From NCBI RefSeq assembly GCF_013373865.1, contig NC_050467.1:20234996-20298995 (forward strand): 64,000 nucleotides of DNA, written 5' to 3'. How positions within the stretch are numbered: the first letter of the stretch is position 1; every line of letters starts with the position of its first letter. The stretch is from Monomorium pharaonis (taxonomy: Eukaryota; Arthropoda; Insecta; Hymenoptera; Formicidae). The notes under the pieces are model-generated. The model was not told where the DNA came from. It searched no databases and saw only the letters and a list, made by a program, of their open reading frames with translations. A program made the translations under genes and the position numbers. Shown piece by piece: positions 1 to 12,805 of this stretch.

Positions 1-271
1 AAGCATTGAAATTCCGAACTTAATCATCCGCTATCGTCGCTCATTTTCACCGGCACTCGCAAACTCGGTCGTGTTTGTCTGGCCGCCACATTCTTTATCG
101 TCCCGCTTACCGAAAGAAAAATGTCCCGACGCGATTCCGAGCTTGGGGTCATTTCTTGCGTCATTATGTTTTAGGACAGTAACTTGCATCGTAGCGGGAT
201 TCGAAGTCAGATCGGATAGGGCGAAAGTTTTAAGAACAGTGTGAAGAGAACGTAATAGTAGAAATCATTAC
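1..271 (-). other. kn: collier/knot intron downstream of exon A (partial)
   Basis: This sequence follows the GTAATG donor at 271. No continuation of the COE domain (the KTNNGI segment expected next) can be read in any minus-strand frame, so the next exon lies beyond base 1. The sequence is moderately GC-rich with no obvious repeat. Confidence 0.8.
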
Positions 272-425
272 CTGATCCTTCTCGACGAAGCCCATGAACG
301 ACGTCCTCTCAATCTCGATCGGTTGGCCATGTCGATCGTAAAGGGCGATTACGAAATGGAAAAAATTGCTCTTTCTCAGATTACTCGGCGGTTGTTTCTC
401 GAAATGCGCCCGACCCACGCCAACC
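272..425 (-). CDS. kn: collier/knot (EBF/COE transcription factor), internal exon at start of DNA-binding domain
   Basis: This 154-base exon encodes 51 complete codons beginning VGVGRAHFEKQPPSNLRKSN and continuing through FHFVIALYDR, GQPIEIERT and GFVEKDQ. It is the near-invariant N-terminal part of the COE DNA-binding domain found in vertebrate EBF1-4 and Drosophila Collier. COE proteins are nuclear zinc-knuckle factors that bind palindromic TCCCNNGGGA sites as dimers, and the R-K-S-N segment contributes to DNA contact in EBF proteins. On the minus strand the exon is preceded by an acceptor (TATAG, bases 426-427 being the AG) and followed by a donor (CAG|GTAATG, GT at 271-270). Its first base completes a threonine codon split with exon B, so the phases agree. 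The zinc knuckle, IPT and HLH parts must lie to the left of the window. FVEKD resembles the Drosophila form more than the vertebrate FVEKE. The family assignment is close to certain; the species is not. Confidence 0.96.
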
Positions 426-1688
426 CTATAATCAATCAGATATCGTATTTGTAGAAAATTGTTTGTTAATCTACTTACATTATGATCTAAATATATGTAT
501 GCCGCAGTTATAGTTCATTATCATATAAGCAGATTATTTTATTAATTATTATAATAATAAAGGAGAGTTGCTGCATGGATGTGTTTTGGCTGCTTATTTT
601 CTTTATTTTTCATTAATTTATTAATTATTACGTATTGGATTTTTTTCGATGAATTAAGTATTAATAACTTTTTTATATTTTTAATTATTTTGATCTATAA
701 ATTCGGTATCTTCACAAGTACGATTTAAAAAACTCATATACTATTTTGCAGCATATTGCAAAATTAATAAATTAATTTGTTATTGGTAAAAGATTAAACG
801 TAATAATAAATATTCGAAACATTTAGCTACAATTTCCCATAATTATTTGTGTAACATCATTACCAAATGAAAAATGTATAAAATTAACGCATCATTTACA
901 TAAGTTTATTAAACAACTCTTCCTTCTATTTCGGAAATTAAAATACTTCAAAATAAAATTAATATTGAATAATTTTAAGGTAAATTTGCACATTGAATAT
1001 GTTTATGATTTAAATTTCCTTGCAAATTATACGTGTACGTACGAAGATAATATGATTATTTTTATTCTAATTAGCGCGAATAATCTTTGAATTTCAAGAG
1101 TCGAAATGTTAAGTGATATTCTCTCTGTCACGGAGTCAAAGAGGTGTATCAGTTCAATCCTTGAATGCAATAAGAATGTCCAAACTAACGGAGAGAAAAG
1201 ACAAACGAGGTCGAGCGTGGGGAAGCGCGCAGGTGGTCTCGACGCCTTAAAATCCTATTAAGGTCTCATGTGCCGAGATTAGGCCGCCGGACTCCGTTGC
1301 CATCTTTGAGTAATGGCACGGAAAGTCCCCTTTTCGAGTACGTTAATTCGCATTGTCCGCGCGTGAGTCTCAGATACGAATTGATCTTGTAAAGATTGAC
1401 TCAGAATTTTTCATCATTGCCGTTAATTCTTCATGTCACATTGTATTAATATTTAGAATGTATTAGAATAATTATATTATTTCAGAATTTTATTCTGAGC
1501 CTTTAAATAAAGGTGCAAATTATTCATAATTTATTATTGGACATGTTTCTTTTTCTTAATGAGAGAAAGAGACAAAATACAAATTTCAAACTTCTTACAA
1601 ATCAGAGTGACTCCTGTGTCAAACGTATGTAAAAATAATTGCAGATATATGATAAGAGATTTTAAAATTGATCGTATAAAATATTGTA

Positions 1689-1714
1689 CTCGGCGGTTAA
1701 AAATCACCGCCGAG
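1689..1714. other. GC-rich hairpin in collier intron
   Basis: A perfect 9-bp stem CTCGGCGGT / ACCGCCGAG encloses an 8-base loop at the edge of a CpG-rich block. Its role is unknown; it could be a paired binding site or chance. Confidence 0.5.
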
Positions 1715-2544
1715 AAATCGTATTATCGGCGCCGGTCTGTGCGATCGTGCCGTCGCGAAACGATAAAACCATCGCACGACTGCACAGAGCCGCGCGCATG
1801 GCCATCAGAGCGGACCCTCGGAGCGGAAAACTGAATCGACTGGACCGAAAATGAATAGCGGCAGTTTTGCAGCACATTTGCGAAATAAATGATGGTATCG
1901 GCGGTGCGTTTGTCACGCCAGGTGGTGGGATGCCGAGCCGCCGGCAGGTACGAGGGTGGAAGCGCGAGGCAAAGGGTCGGTTGCAAGGGGTTGCAGTATG
2001 GGCTTTCGGGGACGAACGGGGGACGGCGAATCGCGGCGGAGGACCGAGGGAGGACGCGTTGGGGGAGGAAGGGTAGTGATGTACTGCCCGTGTCGATAAT
2101 TATCGGTGGCTGATTAACCGGTCGCCGGTTCGCGCCCCATAACTCTCGACGTCCGATTATTTTGCCCCGTTTGCCATGCACCAATTCCTATATAACGCGT
2201 AGGCACGTTCTGCCGTACCGTTATATTATCACCCAAAATTCACTGCTGCACACCACCACGCCTTTTCGGGCGACTATCGCGGATTGCGGAAAACCGCCCA
2301 TACGCGCAATACGTATCGCTAATATGACAATAATGCGTACGCGGTTATCTGTGCAAACTCGTGTCTAAATTACTTTAGAAATGAATCAGCTTTATAGATT
2401 TAAATATTATTTGATTATTGTCGATTGGGTATTTCACTCTTTTCTCCCCAGTCATAAATCTATTTAAAAAAAGATTACAAATTTTTCAATTTTAAAATAG
2501 ATGACAAAAAAATTATAGAATCTAATCGGTATATATATAATATA

Positions 2545-2590
2545 ATATAATATGAAATAAAAATTGACAGATTTTTATTTCATATTATAT
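2545..2590. repeat. perfect 20-bp inverted repeat, 6-base loop
   Basis: The arms at 2545-2564 and 2571-2590 are exact reverse complements around the loop TGACAG. The arms are AT-rich and the stem does not extend further, so it is too short for a typical animal pre-miRNA. It may be the relic of a foldback element or slippage in AT-rich DNA. Confidence 0.7.
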
Positions 2591-5500
2591 ATTGTTGCCA
2601 AAAATCGAGACTTATGGTAATGCAAATTTAATATTTTATCCATGACACTGAAAAGTAATTAAATCAAAATAATAAATGCAAATTTGCAATTTGTCAGTTT
2701 CGTGACAAGTTCAAATTACAACCTTAACTATTATATTAATGATTTGAAAGATATATTTTTTTATTAATATAAATTAATTTTTAAACGGTTACTTTTTAAT
2801 TCCCGTATTACACGATTTTCAGCGTTTATGAGTAACGTTTTACAAATACATACGTGCGCTTTATGCGCTTACGTTGACGATCGTGTCGTTCGTCCTACTC
2901 TGACCGACACCGAGGTGATAATTACGGGCTCTATTCGCGTTTACTGTATTCGTGCGTGCAATTTGCCACGTGCGCGCTTTCGTTCGCGCAGATAACGCCG
3001 CTCGTTCCAGCGCACCTGCGAATCATTCGACCCTCCGCCACCGCTAATCCACCGCGTGATCATTCTTTCACGTCGGCTGAAGTGCCCGTGGAGTTTGATT
3101 TGATTCCGATTGGATTCCGATCGATCTCGATGGCGATATCGGCTAAAACGCGACACGCGTTCAAATGCGCAAATGAAGATATGGAATGTGGGGGCTTCTC
3201 GCGAATGACGCGTTCGCGATTGCGAGAATATAATTGTCGAGGCATTGCGAGGGCTATAACTGTCACGCATATCGCACGATTATACCGGGGAATAAAAAGC
3301 GGCGCGTAAGGGTGGTTTACGAAGCGCGCGCGAGGTAGGCGAAGGAAATCGCGCTTTATATCGCGTTAGGCAATTGCGACGGAGCTTTTTCATTTCCATG
3401 AAATCTGTGCGGTATTATCACTCCGCGGTATCCACGCGGTAAACGACGTAATCGACATTTAAACGACGACGAGGCGCGATCTCTGACGCATTTGGAGAAA
3501 TCGATACTGCTTATACTTTATACACGAGAGGCGCGACCTATGCCATTTGTGCGCCATGCATTATGGACGAAATATATGTGGATAATATGAACCCACCGAT
3601 ATGGTTACGAATTCACGGATAAAGCAATCGTAGAGAATTACAATAAATCCGCGGGTAATATGCACCGTCGGGCGTTAGTTATTGCGAGTTACCCGAAGCG
3701 CGCTCTGTTTACGCTCGCGCCCAACGCGATTCATAATGCGCACGGAGATAATGAGCAATTTGTAATATATCCGAATGTAATTTGCTAGGAGGGCGCGCGT
3801 TACTGCGAACCTTGTTCAATTTAGCGCCATGTTTCATCGTACCTTTTATTATATAAAAATACTATTAGTTATTAACACACTGTGATGTGCATATATTTCG
3901 TAAATATCCCGCAAGAGAATTCCCGGTAATGAATAATTTTCATATATTTTAATTAAGAGTTAAATGTAATATAATTACATATTATATTAAAACATAATAT
4001 TATGTGGTATATTAAACGTTTAATATTTAGCTTTACGGTCGCCTTTAAATTATGATATACATATGTTTGATTTAAAAATAATATAGAATTCATAAAAAAA
4101 AAAACGCACAAGTAGTGTGTTGTTTAATAAAAAAGTTTACACACTGATGCATTTTTGTCGAGATTTGGTTGAAACAATCATCATTTCAAAGATCAATAGC
4201 ATTTTTTTCTCGTTCACGCTCTTTTTCCTTTGTCTCTTATTCATACGAAAGGTCATCGTTTTTTCGTTCCGCGACAGTCCCTTCCCTCGAGTGCGGTGGT
4301 TTACTGCTTCATTAGGTGGATAACTTTTTTAGGGGTTTTTAAAAAGCGCGAGAGTTTATGCCTGTGCTTCGCGGGAGTTTTAAAACAGTTTCGCACACAC
4401 ACCCCCTAGTTGATCTCGGTGTGTAACGCAGTTGTGTGATACAAATGTTTCTTGGTAGCAGGAAACGAAACTTTCCAACTTGAGTTTCCGTGAAGGCGAA
4501 AGTTGACGTTTAACATTTTGCGACTCTTAAACTCTCGCCAGACAATTACCTAGACTGCCGCAACATTGATTCAATTAAATTTGACAAGAAATTTATACTC
4601 CGAAATTTTATATTCGATGGCGATTGTTATCTTACAATAGCTCAAATTGTTTACAAGATTCTTGGATCAACAGTCACATCACATTTACATCATTTTTAAT
4701 TGATATAAATATAACTGTTTAAGAATTACTAATTTTAATTACACTGAAAAATTACATCATGGTGTTTGATAAAATTTTTAAGTAATCAATTGAAAAAATT
4801 TTCTTTATTTTAATAAAATTCTTTACGCTTTGATTTTCCACGTGTAGACTGAAAAATATTTGTCTCTTTTTTGCAAAGAGATCAATGCCAATACCTGAAG
4901 GAGGACCGATTAGATAAATGAGGGAGAAAGTACGGGAAAAGCAGGGAAAGTCAGGGACAAAGCGATGAGCAAAAGGCGCTAAAATTCTCAATTACATTAA
5001 CTCGATTCCGGTCGGTCCTTGTGTCACGCTGCTTGGAGGAAGGGATTAGTTAGAGAACTGCTATTGGATTAGCGAATCCGTCGGCTCACCGGGTTTACCG
5101 TCCCGAATCGTCCTAGACAAGTGTCGTTTCCGCATCGTTCAAATTTTTTAAGTGACGTTGCAATAAAAGACAGTTCATTAATCATTTTTCAAACGCAGGT
5201 ATACAATGATTTGACGCATATGCTTAAAAATACAAAGTAAAAATTTGTTTTCATAGAAAGAAAGTTGCAGTAAAACCGATAAAGAATGATTATATTTTTA
5301 TTGATAGTTGCTTTCTGTAAAATATAATAATGGTTCTGACACTGATAAATTAATCTAAAGTGTTTTAGACAATATAGTCAGGCTTTATAAAACGAGAAAA
5401 ATAATATTTTTTAAACATTTTAAAAAGAAAAGGAAATATTCTTTGGATTATTATTTCGAATTGTTTGTTACTTTTCCTAATAGTCATAGTTGTTAACATT

Positions 5501-6341
5501 TTTAATAAATATATAACTTGCATATTTATCAAATCAATTTTTCTTGCTTCTCTTCTATCTATAATATTAGAAAGTATTACAATTTTAATGAATATTTTGT
5601 GATAATTTTGTTACGCAGGGATGTAGCTCGCTGTGCGATCCGACGGCAAATACTATAGCAGCAACACGAACATATTATACAACAATTCATATTAAAGATG
5701 AATATATCTTTGCATTTTAATGTTATCACGTTACTTGTACGTGTAGTTGAATAAGTTAAAAATTAAAATCAAGTGCAATAATTTTAGCTCTTTAATTTTA
5801 TAGATATTTTATTTTAATCAATAAACGAATAACGAAATGATGTATAATGTCGAGTTTTAAATATAAGTTTGTATATTTCAAAATAAATATTATTAAAATA
5901 TGAATGCCACGCGTGAGACAATTTTGCCGCACAATTATAAATATATTCTTTATCGACTAACTGAAATAATATCGTGAAAACCGTTTCCTTTTTTATTGTA
6001 GGTTTTAAATTACTTTTTATATTTTATTGCACAGATAAATGATATATGTTGGGCGCACATTAAAGTTGCAATAGTATTAAAAAATGATTCAATTTACATT
6101 CCGACGTATCGCATTACGTGAAACTTTCTTACGACATGGCTACAAATATATCTTGAATAAAATGAAATTGATCGTTACACCAATGATAAAATCGAAATGA
6201 GTATTAAAAGAAATATTCTTCCGGCAACACATACATCAATTTTATCAACTATATATCTGTCGGTAGATACAATCCCGTATCTCGATCGCAAAGTGATATT
6301 TGTGAAACGTGAAGGTAAAGTGTATTTTTCTATGTACTCAC

Positions 6342-6799
6342 GTCCCGTTATCGGCGAGCGCGGGCTGCGGCCAAGCACGTGGCACAGGTTCCTCCTTGAG
6401 TATCTGCCTCATATCTTGAGGCGCGAAAACCAACGGCGCTCGCGGATGATGATGAGGCGGCGGGGGTGGCGGTGCCACACTCGCGCTGTACAGCTTACGT
6501 CCCCAGTGACCCTCGAGCTCGACAGGACTTCCGCCCCCCGTGGTAGCCCCGGTGCCACCCCCTCCGAGTCCGAGCCATGGCGACCCCCCAGCACCCACGA
6601 TTGTGGAGCTGGGCAGGAGACTGCTCCACTCGTCGGACCGCGTGGTGAGGCCGTACGGACTCTCTTGGGGCAACAGGCTTCCTCCTTCGCGTTGCCAATC
6701 TTTGCAGAAACCTTCGTCGCCCCCTCGGTCACCCCTTGGCGTCTCCGCGGGAGACTCGACCGGCTGTCTCTCCGTCAGAGCGGGTACGCCCGTTGCCAC
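6342..6799 (-). CDS. kn: collier/knot N-terminal coding exon (5' limit uncertain)
   Basis: This minus-strand exon encodes about 152 residues, counted from the GTG codon at 6799. A Gly/Ser-rich stretch (residues about 68-92) is followed by EGHWGRKLYSASV (96-108), a Pro/His run (110-118), APLVFAPQDM (121-130) and LKEEPVPRAW (134-143). It ends in DNGT. WGRKLY is also found at the extreme N-terminus of Drosophila Collier, and L/MKEEP occurs there and in vertebrate EBF proteins. LKEE also fits a sumoylation consensus, which is inference only. The donor is GGGAC|GTGAGT with the last exon base at 6342, giving phase 2, and exon A supplies the missing base. No in-frame ATG exists between the TAA at 6806-6808 and the WGRKLY block; the only in-frame ATG is at 6410-6412, inside APQDM. 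The true 5' edge is probably an acceptor between about 6805 and 6610, for example the pyrimidine-rich site ending in CCCAG near 6614. Confidence 0.82.
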
Positions 6800-7725
6800 G
6801 TTTCTTTAGGAGCGCGCATGAATCATTATCACTGAAACGTTGGCGGCCGGCAGCCCGTGGCGGTGCATGAACGTCCGCTCACCACTGACGGTGTCGCGTC
6901 TTTCCGGGCTGCACCGTCAAGCCGGGCGCACCGACCGCGTGCCGGTGCACATGCGTCCGAACGTATGCGTGCCACGAGTTCGCGGTACGAGCGCGCACTA
7001 AGGTACCCACGTTGGCGTCTCACAATCCACTGTTCTCACTCGCTCGCGCAAAATTGTGTCTCTTGTCCTCTGACGGTCCGCGTCGCGGATCTTTATCACT
7101 GATGTATCACTGATGTACGACGCCGCCTACGTTCGTTGATCTCGTAAGGGATGTCATCGGCTGCCTCTTGGATGCTTTCCCAAAGGTGCCCTTCCTCGAA
7201 ATCGTTTTCTACGATCCCTGTATCAGACGATGATATTTGAGACACGAACGTAATGTGCGATGGTAATCTGAGCACTTGCCGGCCGGCACCCTGGCGCGAA
7301 TTATCGTCGCTGCCAAAACGTTGCAAACGTGTGTCTCGTGACCAGCGGAGAGGTCCTTCGAGGTCCCCAGTTGCACGTTGCTTCCCGTTACGGTGTCGCT
7401 TGTCGAATGTGTCAGGGCCGGCACTAGCGGCGTGCCAGCAGGTCCCAGTGGGGTCGGGTCTGGAGAATCGTGGTGGGCGCGGCCACGAGTGATACCGCGC
7501 ATCGACCAGCCCGTCCGGAAGGTCTTGCCCATTTTCTACTCTGCACCAATCCACTGCGAGTCTTGCGACCAATGGATGAAGCTGCCCGTACCCATATCGA
7601 CGCCCATCTCGGGCACCAAGGACTGTGGCGCCGTGGCGGCAACATCAAGAGACTGTCATTCCGGCGCGAGCCGCACGCGAATAAGGTCCATGCTGTGACG
7701 CTCCTTTTCTTTCTATGAAAATTAG
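6800..7725 (-). promoter_or_regulatory. kn: CpG-rich block upstream of exon B: likely 5' UTR, first exon and promoter region of collier
   Basis: A sharply bounded GC- and CpG-rich block continues from exon B to about 7725, where the sequence turns AT-rich. Several minus-strand reading frames overlap here, as is common in GC-rich 5' UTRs. A reasonable minus-strand donor (CAGTG|GTGAGC, GT at 6882-6881) and two tandem copies of an 11-mer with CAGTGATA cores at about 7096-7118 are visible. No convincing TATA box was found. The start codon of Collier must lie upstream of exon B if translation begins at AUG, and this block is the nearest place for it. Transcript data would be needed to set the start site. 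Confidence 0.45.
7209..7532 (-). other. candidate ATG-initiated reading frame, possible collier first exon
   Basis: On the minus strand an ATG at 7532-7530 sits in a strong context (AAAATGG). It opens a 107-codon frame beginning MGKTFRTGWSMRGITRGRAH, then a Pro/Thr/Ser-rich section (DSPDPTPLGPAGTPLVPALT), with GC-rich third codon positions over the first 60 or so codons. This is the kind of disordered sequence seen at transcription factor N-termini, and exon B lacks its own start. No homology is recognised and I could not find one clearly best donor that joins it in frame to exon B. It may be an upstream ORF in the 5' UTR or chance. Confidence 0.2.
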
Positions 7726-10700
7726 ACGGATGAATACTTCGAAATTGTTGCAAATGTTATATTTCTATATATTTTTTTAAATACTTTTCAAGATTCCGTT
7801 ATCTTGTTTTTGAGACGCTATCTGCTTTTATTGAATTCTTGCAAAATGATTAAAAAAAACATACATTTTGTATCAATATGTTGAATTTATATCAATAGAT
7901 TAGTATTTTTCTGTACCTACCCGTTAAGTTCTTGCTGGAGTTTTATTTTAGTCCAACAATGTTTGTAACTAGGTTTTATTGAAATATATCTCTTTTTGTA
8001 TTTGCGTTTAATCTACTATTGTTATTATGTTATATTTAGGATAAAATACATATTGTATAATCTGTGATCTTTTTTATAAAATCTCTATAAAGTTCTGTTA
8101 TTAATTGGATGTAATTAGATGATTCGCATCGCTTCTTCGATTTCTTCGATCTGTAGATATCGACAGATTGATTTGGATACACAAATTAGGAAATTAAATA
8201 TCTCACATATTATTTCTATTTTTTTATTTTTTAGGAAAAAACTTTATTTATTTTTAATTTATTTAAATCATTAGTCTCTTGATTTATAAGAAAAAGTTGC
8301 AAATACTTATCATTATTTATTTTTATTAAAAAAAATCTTAATTTACAGATATATTCTGGATTACAAATGTTGAATCACCAATGTACAACATTTTACGTGT
8401 TTTTTTCCAAAAATATTGTAGGTGTTTATTACAACTTATATTTTAATTAATTTTATTTAATAAAATGAGCTTTTATCATAAAATTACAAGATTCATTCTA
8501 CATAAGCGACAAAAACGATGAGCGTTACTAGGTAATCGAGTATATAAATCTTAGGTCGAGTGGCAGTTGGGTCGAAAAAGTAATTATAGAATTTGTTTGA
8601 ATAAATTTATGTGATGGAGGGAATAAAGGCAATCGCGAAGTTAGAAGGGAAACAAGAAAGAAGAGACCTGCAGTGCTCCGCAATCGTCTTACTAGTGTAA
8701 AAGACTGCGAAGATCTATTCTTCTCGTGATTCCGTTTGAACAATATACGTCGGAGAGCCACTGCTTCAAGGGTATGGGGCCTATCAAGTGGAGATAATGT
8801 GTTCTGTGCCGGGTAATTTGGCTCTCCTCCCTTCTTTCTACTTCAACCGTCTTGAATCTACTTCTTTGACTGTTTTGCATTTGCCGGCATTTCTGAATTT
8901 TCTGTTGTTGCTAACTGTCATGCTGTCAATTAAATTAAATTAAATTAAATACTTGATCCCGTGATACTATTAATATTAATATACTACATGCTACAATGCC
9001 ACATTATAAATTATACCTATAATTATATTTAGGTTTAAAGAAATATTGACATTTGGCTAAACTGACATGTTCATCCATTTGTTAGAAATGTATTAGTTTC
9101 GAAATTAAGTTTAGCAGTGAGTAATCGTTGAAACTATTTAACGTACACTCATCGTATATGAAGTGTCAAGGGTCGCCGATTAATGTTTATCACATGGCAA
9201 GATAATGAAGCTTAATGAGGGTCTGCAGGCGTCATTACGAAACACTCGACATGCGCGCGTGCCAAACCGGTTTCAATCTCCTTTTTTCTGAGGCTCGTCT
9301 TCTCTTTCAGTGCCGTGATTCATGAGATCCCTCTCCGCTGCCCAACGGCCTGTAACATTGCCACCTCATGGCAATGACGCGTCTCCGAGAGTATGAGAAG
9401 CTATTTAGAAATGGAGGTGCTACTTTTTGCTACGTTATGATTCGCTTCTTAAAAAGGAAGATTGTTTCAGTTCGCAAAAACAAAATGTTTCGAGAGAGCT
9501 GTCTGTTGAAGTTGAATCAATGAAACTTTTACTCGTTCTTTTTTTAAATAAAATTCTTTACAAGAGTTTCCATTGCTGTGCCTTCAGATTATTTATTGTG
9601 TAATAGAAACGTGATGAATATTAATCTAGATAAAACATGTATATTAAGTAATAAATACTTTTGATAGATTCTATGTAAAGGCACTCCTTAAATATTCCAG
9701 TAATCCAATAGCAAGTGGTGTCGACGTACCTAAATGTCCCAATGATGTCAAATGAACATCACCGCACCGACCAAATCCAATTACCTATTGGGAGGGTCGT
9801 ACGATTTAGTATTGCTACGGTTTTCGTGAACATATCCTGCACAGTTAGCTTACCTTTTAAGTCTATTATGTTCGACTATGGTAATATTTTGATTCTGTTT
9901 CCTAGTTTGATCCATAGTACAAACAAGTTTTTACATACATTGGTTCTTAAGCTATCTTAGGGTCTATAGATGAAACTATCAAACAGATTTTCGATTTATT
10001 ATATAGATTATATTATATAGATAGTTGAAAAAAGTTTTAGTGATATGTTGAAATGTGTACCGGCAAAAAATATGCACAATGGACAAGAAGAAATAAACAT
10101 AAGAATTTGATAATGGATATATTACAAATTGATAATAGATATATGTGTAAATACATAATCAATTCTCCAATATTTTTACACACTAAACAAACTGTATTAT
10201 CTAACAATTGTTTCTTTACAATTTATCTTATATATGATAATTTTCTATATTAAAGTTACTAATAAATAATGTTTTTAAATAAATTTAAAGTAATAATAAA
10301 TGAATAATTTATTTCAAGAATTTTAAGAATTTGAATGCTTGCTGCTTGACGTTCTACGATTGTGTCTTGAACGTGCTGGCAGGCAACTGTCAGATAAAAG
10401 TAGCGACGAAAATGTTGAAAAAAATGAACTTTGCACGACACGGGTCGATGAGTCTGCAAAATCTAAAATAGGCAGGCGTGTTGCCGTAGCGAACCGCACT
10501 TGCCCTACGGTAATAGTATCCGTGCGCCCTACGGACAGTGAAGTATCAAGGTATTGCTAGTATGCACTGGTACATCATGACAGGATGGCAGGAAGGGTCC
10601 TGCCGAGAAGAGACCTCGACATATGTGACGCTCATATGGGGCGGCGTCCCTCAGGCTCGCGAATTCGGAACATGTGCGCGGGGTAGAAGTGTCTAAAATT

Positions 10701-11080
10701 CTATGATAAAGTGTGTTTGCACTTGCACTTGCGATTCGTGAAGTGGTCTTCTGATTATTTTTGTCTACGCTAAATCGAGACGTCCCCAACCTGTCAACCG
10801 TTCGAACCGTAAGCATTCGCCGAAACGAAAGTTCGTACTCGATTGACGAGTAGAAATGCAAGCTTCTCTTTTGCGTATATTTTTTTGTTTTTTAATGTTA
10901 CTTAAATATATTGCTATTTAGAAATATTATTTTAGAGTAATTTGTTGCGCTTTTAAGCATAACTGTTTAAATAACTTTAATAGAAAGATATAATGCTTTC
11001 TAATGATATTAAAATCTTGCCATTTTTTTTAATTCAAACACGAGCAGACGTTCGATAGTAAATATCTTGGGGTAAATTTA
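7726..11080. other. noncoding AT-rich stretch with small islands
   Basis: This is mostly AT-rich spacer with no credible coding exon. More complex, GC-richer blocks lie at about 8520-8880, 9130-9440 and 10330-10860; the last has overlapping short frames on both strands but no recognisable protein. These are possible regulatory elements. Confidence 0.5.
8928..8950. repeat. short AATTA tandem repeat
   Basis: About 4.6 copies of the pentamer AATTA in direct tandem. It is simple-sequence DNA with no visible function. Confidence 0.85.
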
Positions 11081-12660
11081 AGTCTCGGAGAGAGAGACGT
11101 TCTCTCTCGGGATCACGCATTTCACAAAAAGGCGACGGTAAAAACCACGTAGCGCATCCGTATTGTATTTGCCCGCGCTTCCTCGAGTTCAGCATTTGGT
11201 ATGACAATACCGCTGATCAGCGCATCGATGCGTGATTATAATGATAATGCCGCCTCCTGTTTCGCAGGGGGGTGAGCGCGGGTGTGCGCGCGGGAGCCCC
11301 TAAGGGGCGCTCGAGTTTTTCGGGTAAACTTTTTCCTACGCAGATGCGCTATCGGACGGGGCTATTTATTAGCATGGCCGCATCCCGTTCGTGTGTTTCC
11401 ATTCAAAAGGGCTGGACAACAGGTTGCCGCGTCAACGTCATTAGCCGTTGCGTTTTTGTTCCTGGCCCATTGGGGTTTACCTCTATGCCGATAAGAGGCA
11501 CGTTGGCCGTTAATCCTTTCCTCGACGAGATAAGCTGTAAGGCGTGATTTCGAGGGGGAAAACGACCGTCGCCTTTACCGTACCGCGTCCGCGGAACGGA
11601 TTTCCGAGCCAGCGGATTTTTATTACAATTTCATCCCGCGTATAGAAAAATGCTCGCAGCATGAAATCGCACCCGGCGTAAGATCAATGAAAAGCAAGAA
11701 ATTACCTACATTACAGAAATTTTTTATGCCTTACGAAACTTCCGTATATTCCGGTCGAAACTTGGAGAGATCACTTCATGATTTATTCCGCGGACTCGCA
11801 TGGTCACGGTAGTTGTAACCACCACTAAACTCCGTCTACCCGAATCGAGGACGCGTCTGTTTCCATAAACCAAATTATTTTTATATCCAGGGATCTACGT
11901 TCTCCTGAATTAGTGATAAGCAAGGACGGCCACTCGATACGTCGCTGACCGTCCATGCGACCCCCTATGATATATCTAACGGATAGAACCTAGCGAATCG
12001 CAATAGCGATTTCTCCATTCGTTTCCCATAATACGAGGGATTTCTTTCACTTTTTTTTATCCCACGACAAATTACGTGTATCACATTCAGCACCCTGACG
12101 CATCTTATCACGCGGGAATTCACGCGTGACGTGGAATGGAGTGAAATTTGAGGGCTTATAAGCTAACTAAAAAATTATCCGGAGCTCAAATTGCTTCGCA
12201 CGTTTATTGCAGATAATTGTTAATTTCGGCCAAGTTCGGCGCGCATCATAGAGCTTATGTCTCACTGGAGATTCCGAGGGAGAGCGATCAACATCACCGC
12301 TAAGTACTACGAATTACCGCCGACCGTGTATATCGTCGGTTTCATCGGTGATTCGCGGGAGGGTCGACAATGTTCGTGCGCACGGTCGTTAGTCGATCGT
12401 TTTGGGGATGGACACGGGAGATTCGGACAGTTAGCCAAAGCGTAACGATGCATCCAAGTCGAGAAATCGTTCCGTCGAGAGGCGAGATAGCGCGATTCCT
12501 GGAGGGTGCGTCGTCGAAGATAGGATACCCTCGAGGGCCGTACCGGGCGTACACGACTTTGATCGGTGCGTGCTCGTCAAGGGTTACCGTATCCGAAAAT
12601 GTAACCTACTTTGCGGAGACTACCTACCGGAATGATGCGGTAATTTTCCATTGCATCTAA
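11081..12660. other. large CpG-rich island, noncoding
   Basis: About 1.6 kb of complex, CpG-rich sequence without a recognisable exon; several short frames overlap on both strands. The 16-mer TGATCAGCGCATCGAT at 11214-11229 recurs exactly at 20687-20702. This is a strong candidate for a conserved regulatory element by composition, but conservation cannot be judged from one sequence. Confidence 0.5.
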
Positions 12661-12805
12661 AATTTGTGAAACTGTCTTCTCAAACGCTAGAAACAAGTTG
12701 CAGTGATAGTCTGTCTTTATCGTTATTTTAATCAGTGATTTAATTCAGCAATAATTATTATTATCCATAAATAGTACAAAATTCTATAAATATAAAATTA
12801 GTAGA

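Larger units (their letters stand above)
426..6341 (-). other. kn: collier/knot intron, about 5.9 kb, between exons B and A
   Basis: The intron runs from the GTGAGT donor at 6341 to the AG acceptor at 426-427. Most of it is AT-rich, but three blocks are much richer in CpG: about 1130-1400, 1680-2370 and 2870-3840. A smaller one lies near 4240-4560 and another at 4990-5130. None shows a recognisable exon. Large introns at the 5' end of developmental transcription factor genes often carry enhancers, so these blocks are candidate regulatory elements. That role is inferred from composition and position only. Confidence 0.75.

Noticed and set aside
6197..6835. 212-codon plus-strand frame across collier exon B
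   Set aside because: It is the antisense shadow of the conserved Collier coding sequence on the minus strand.
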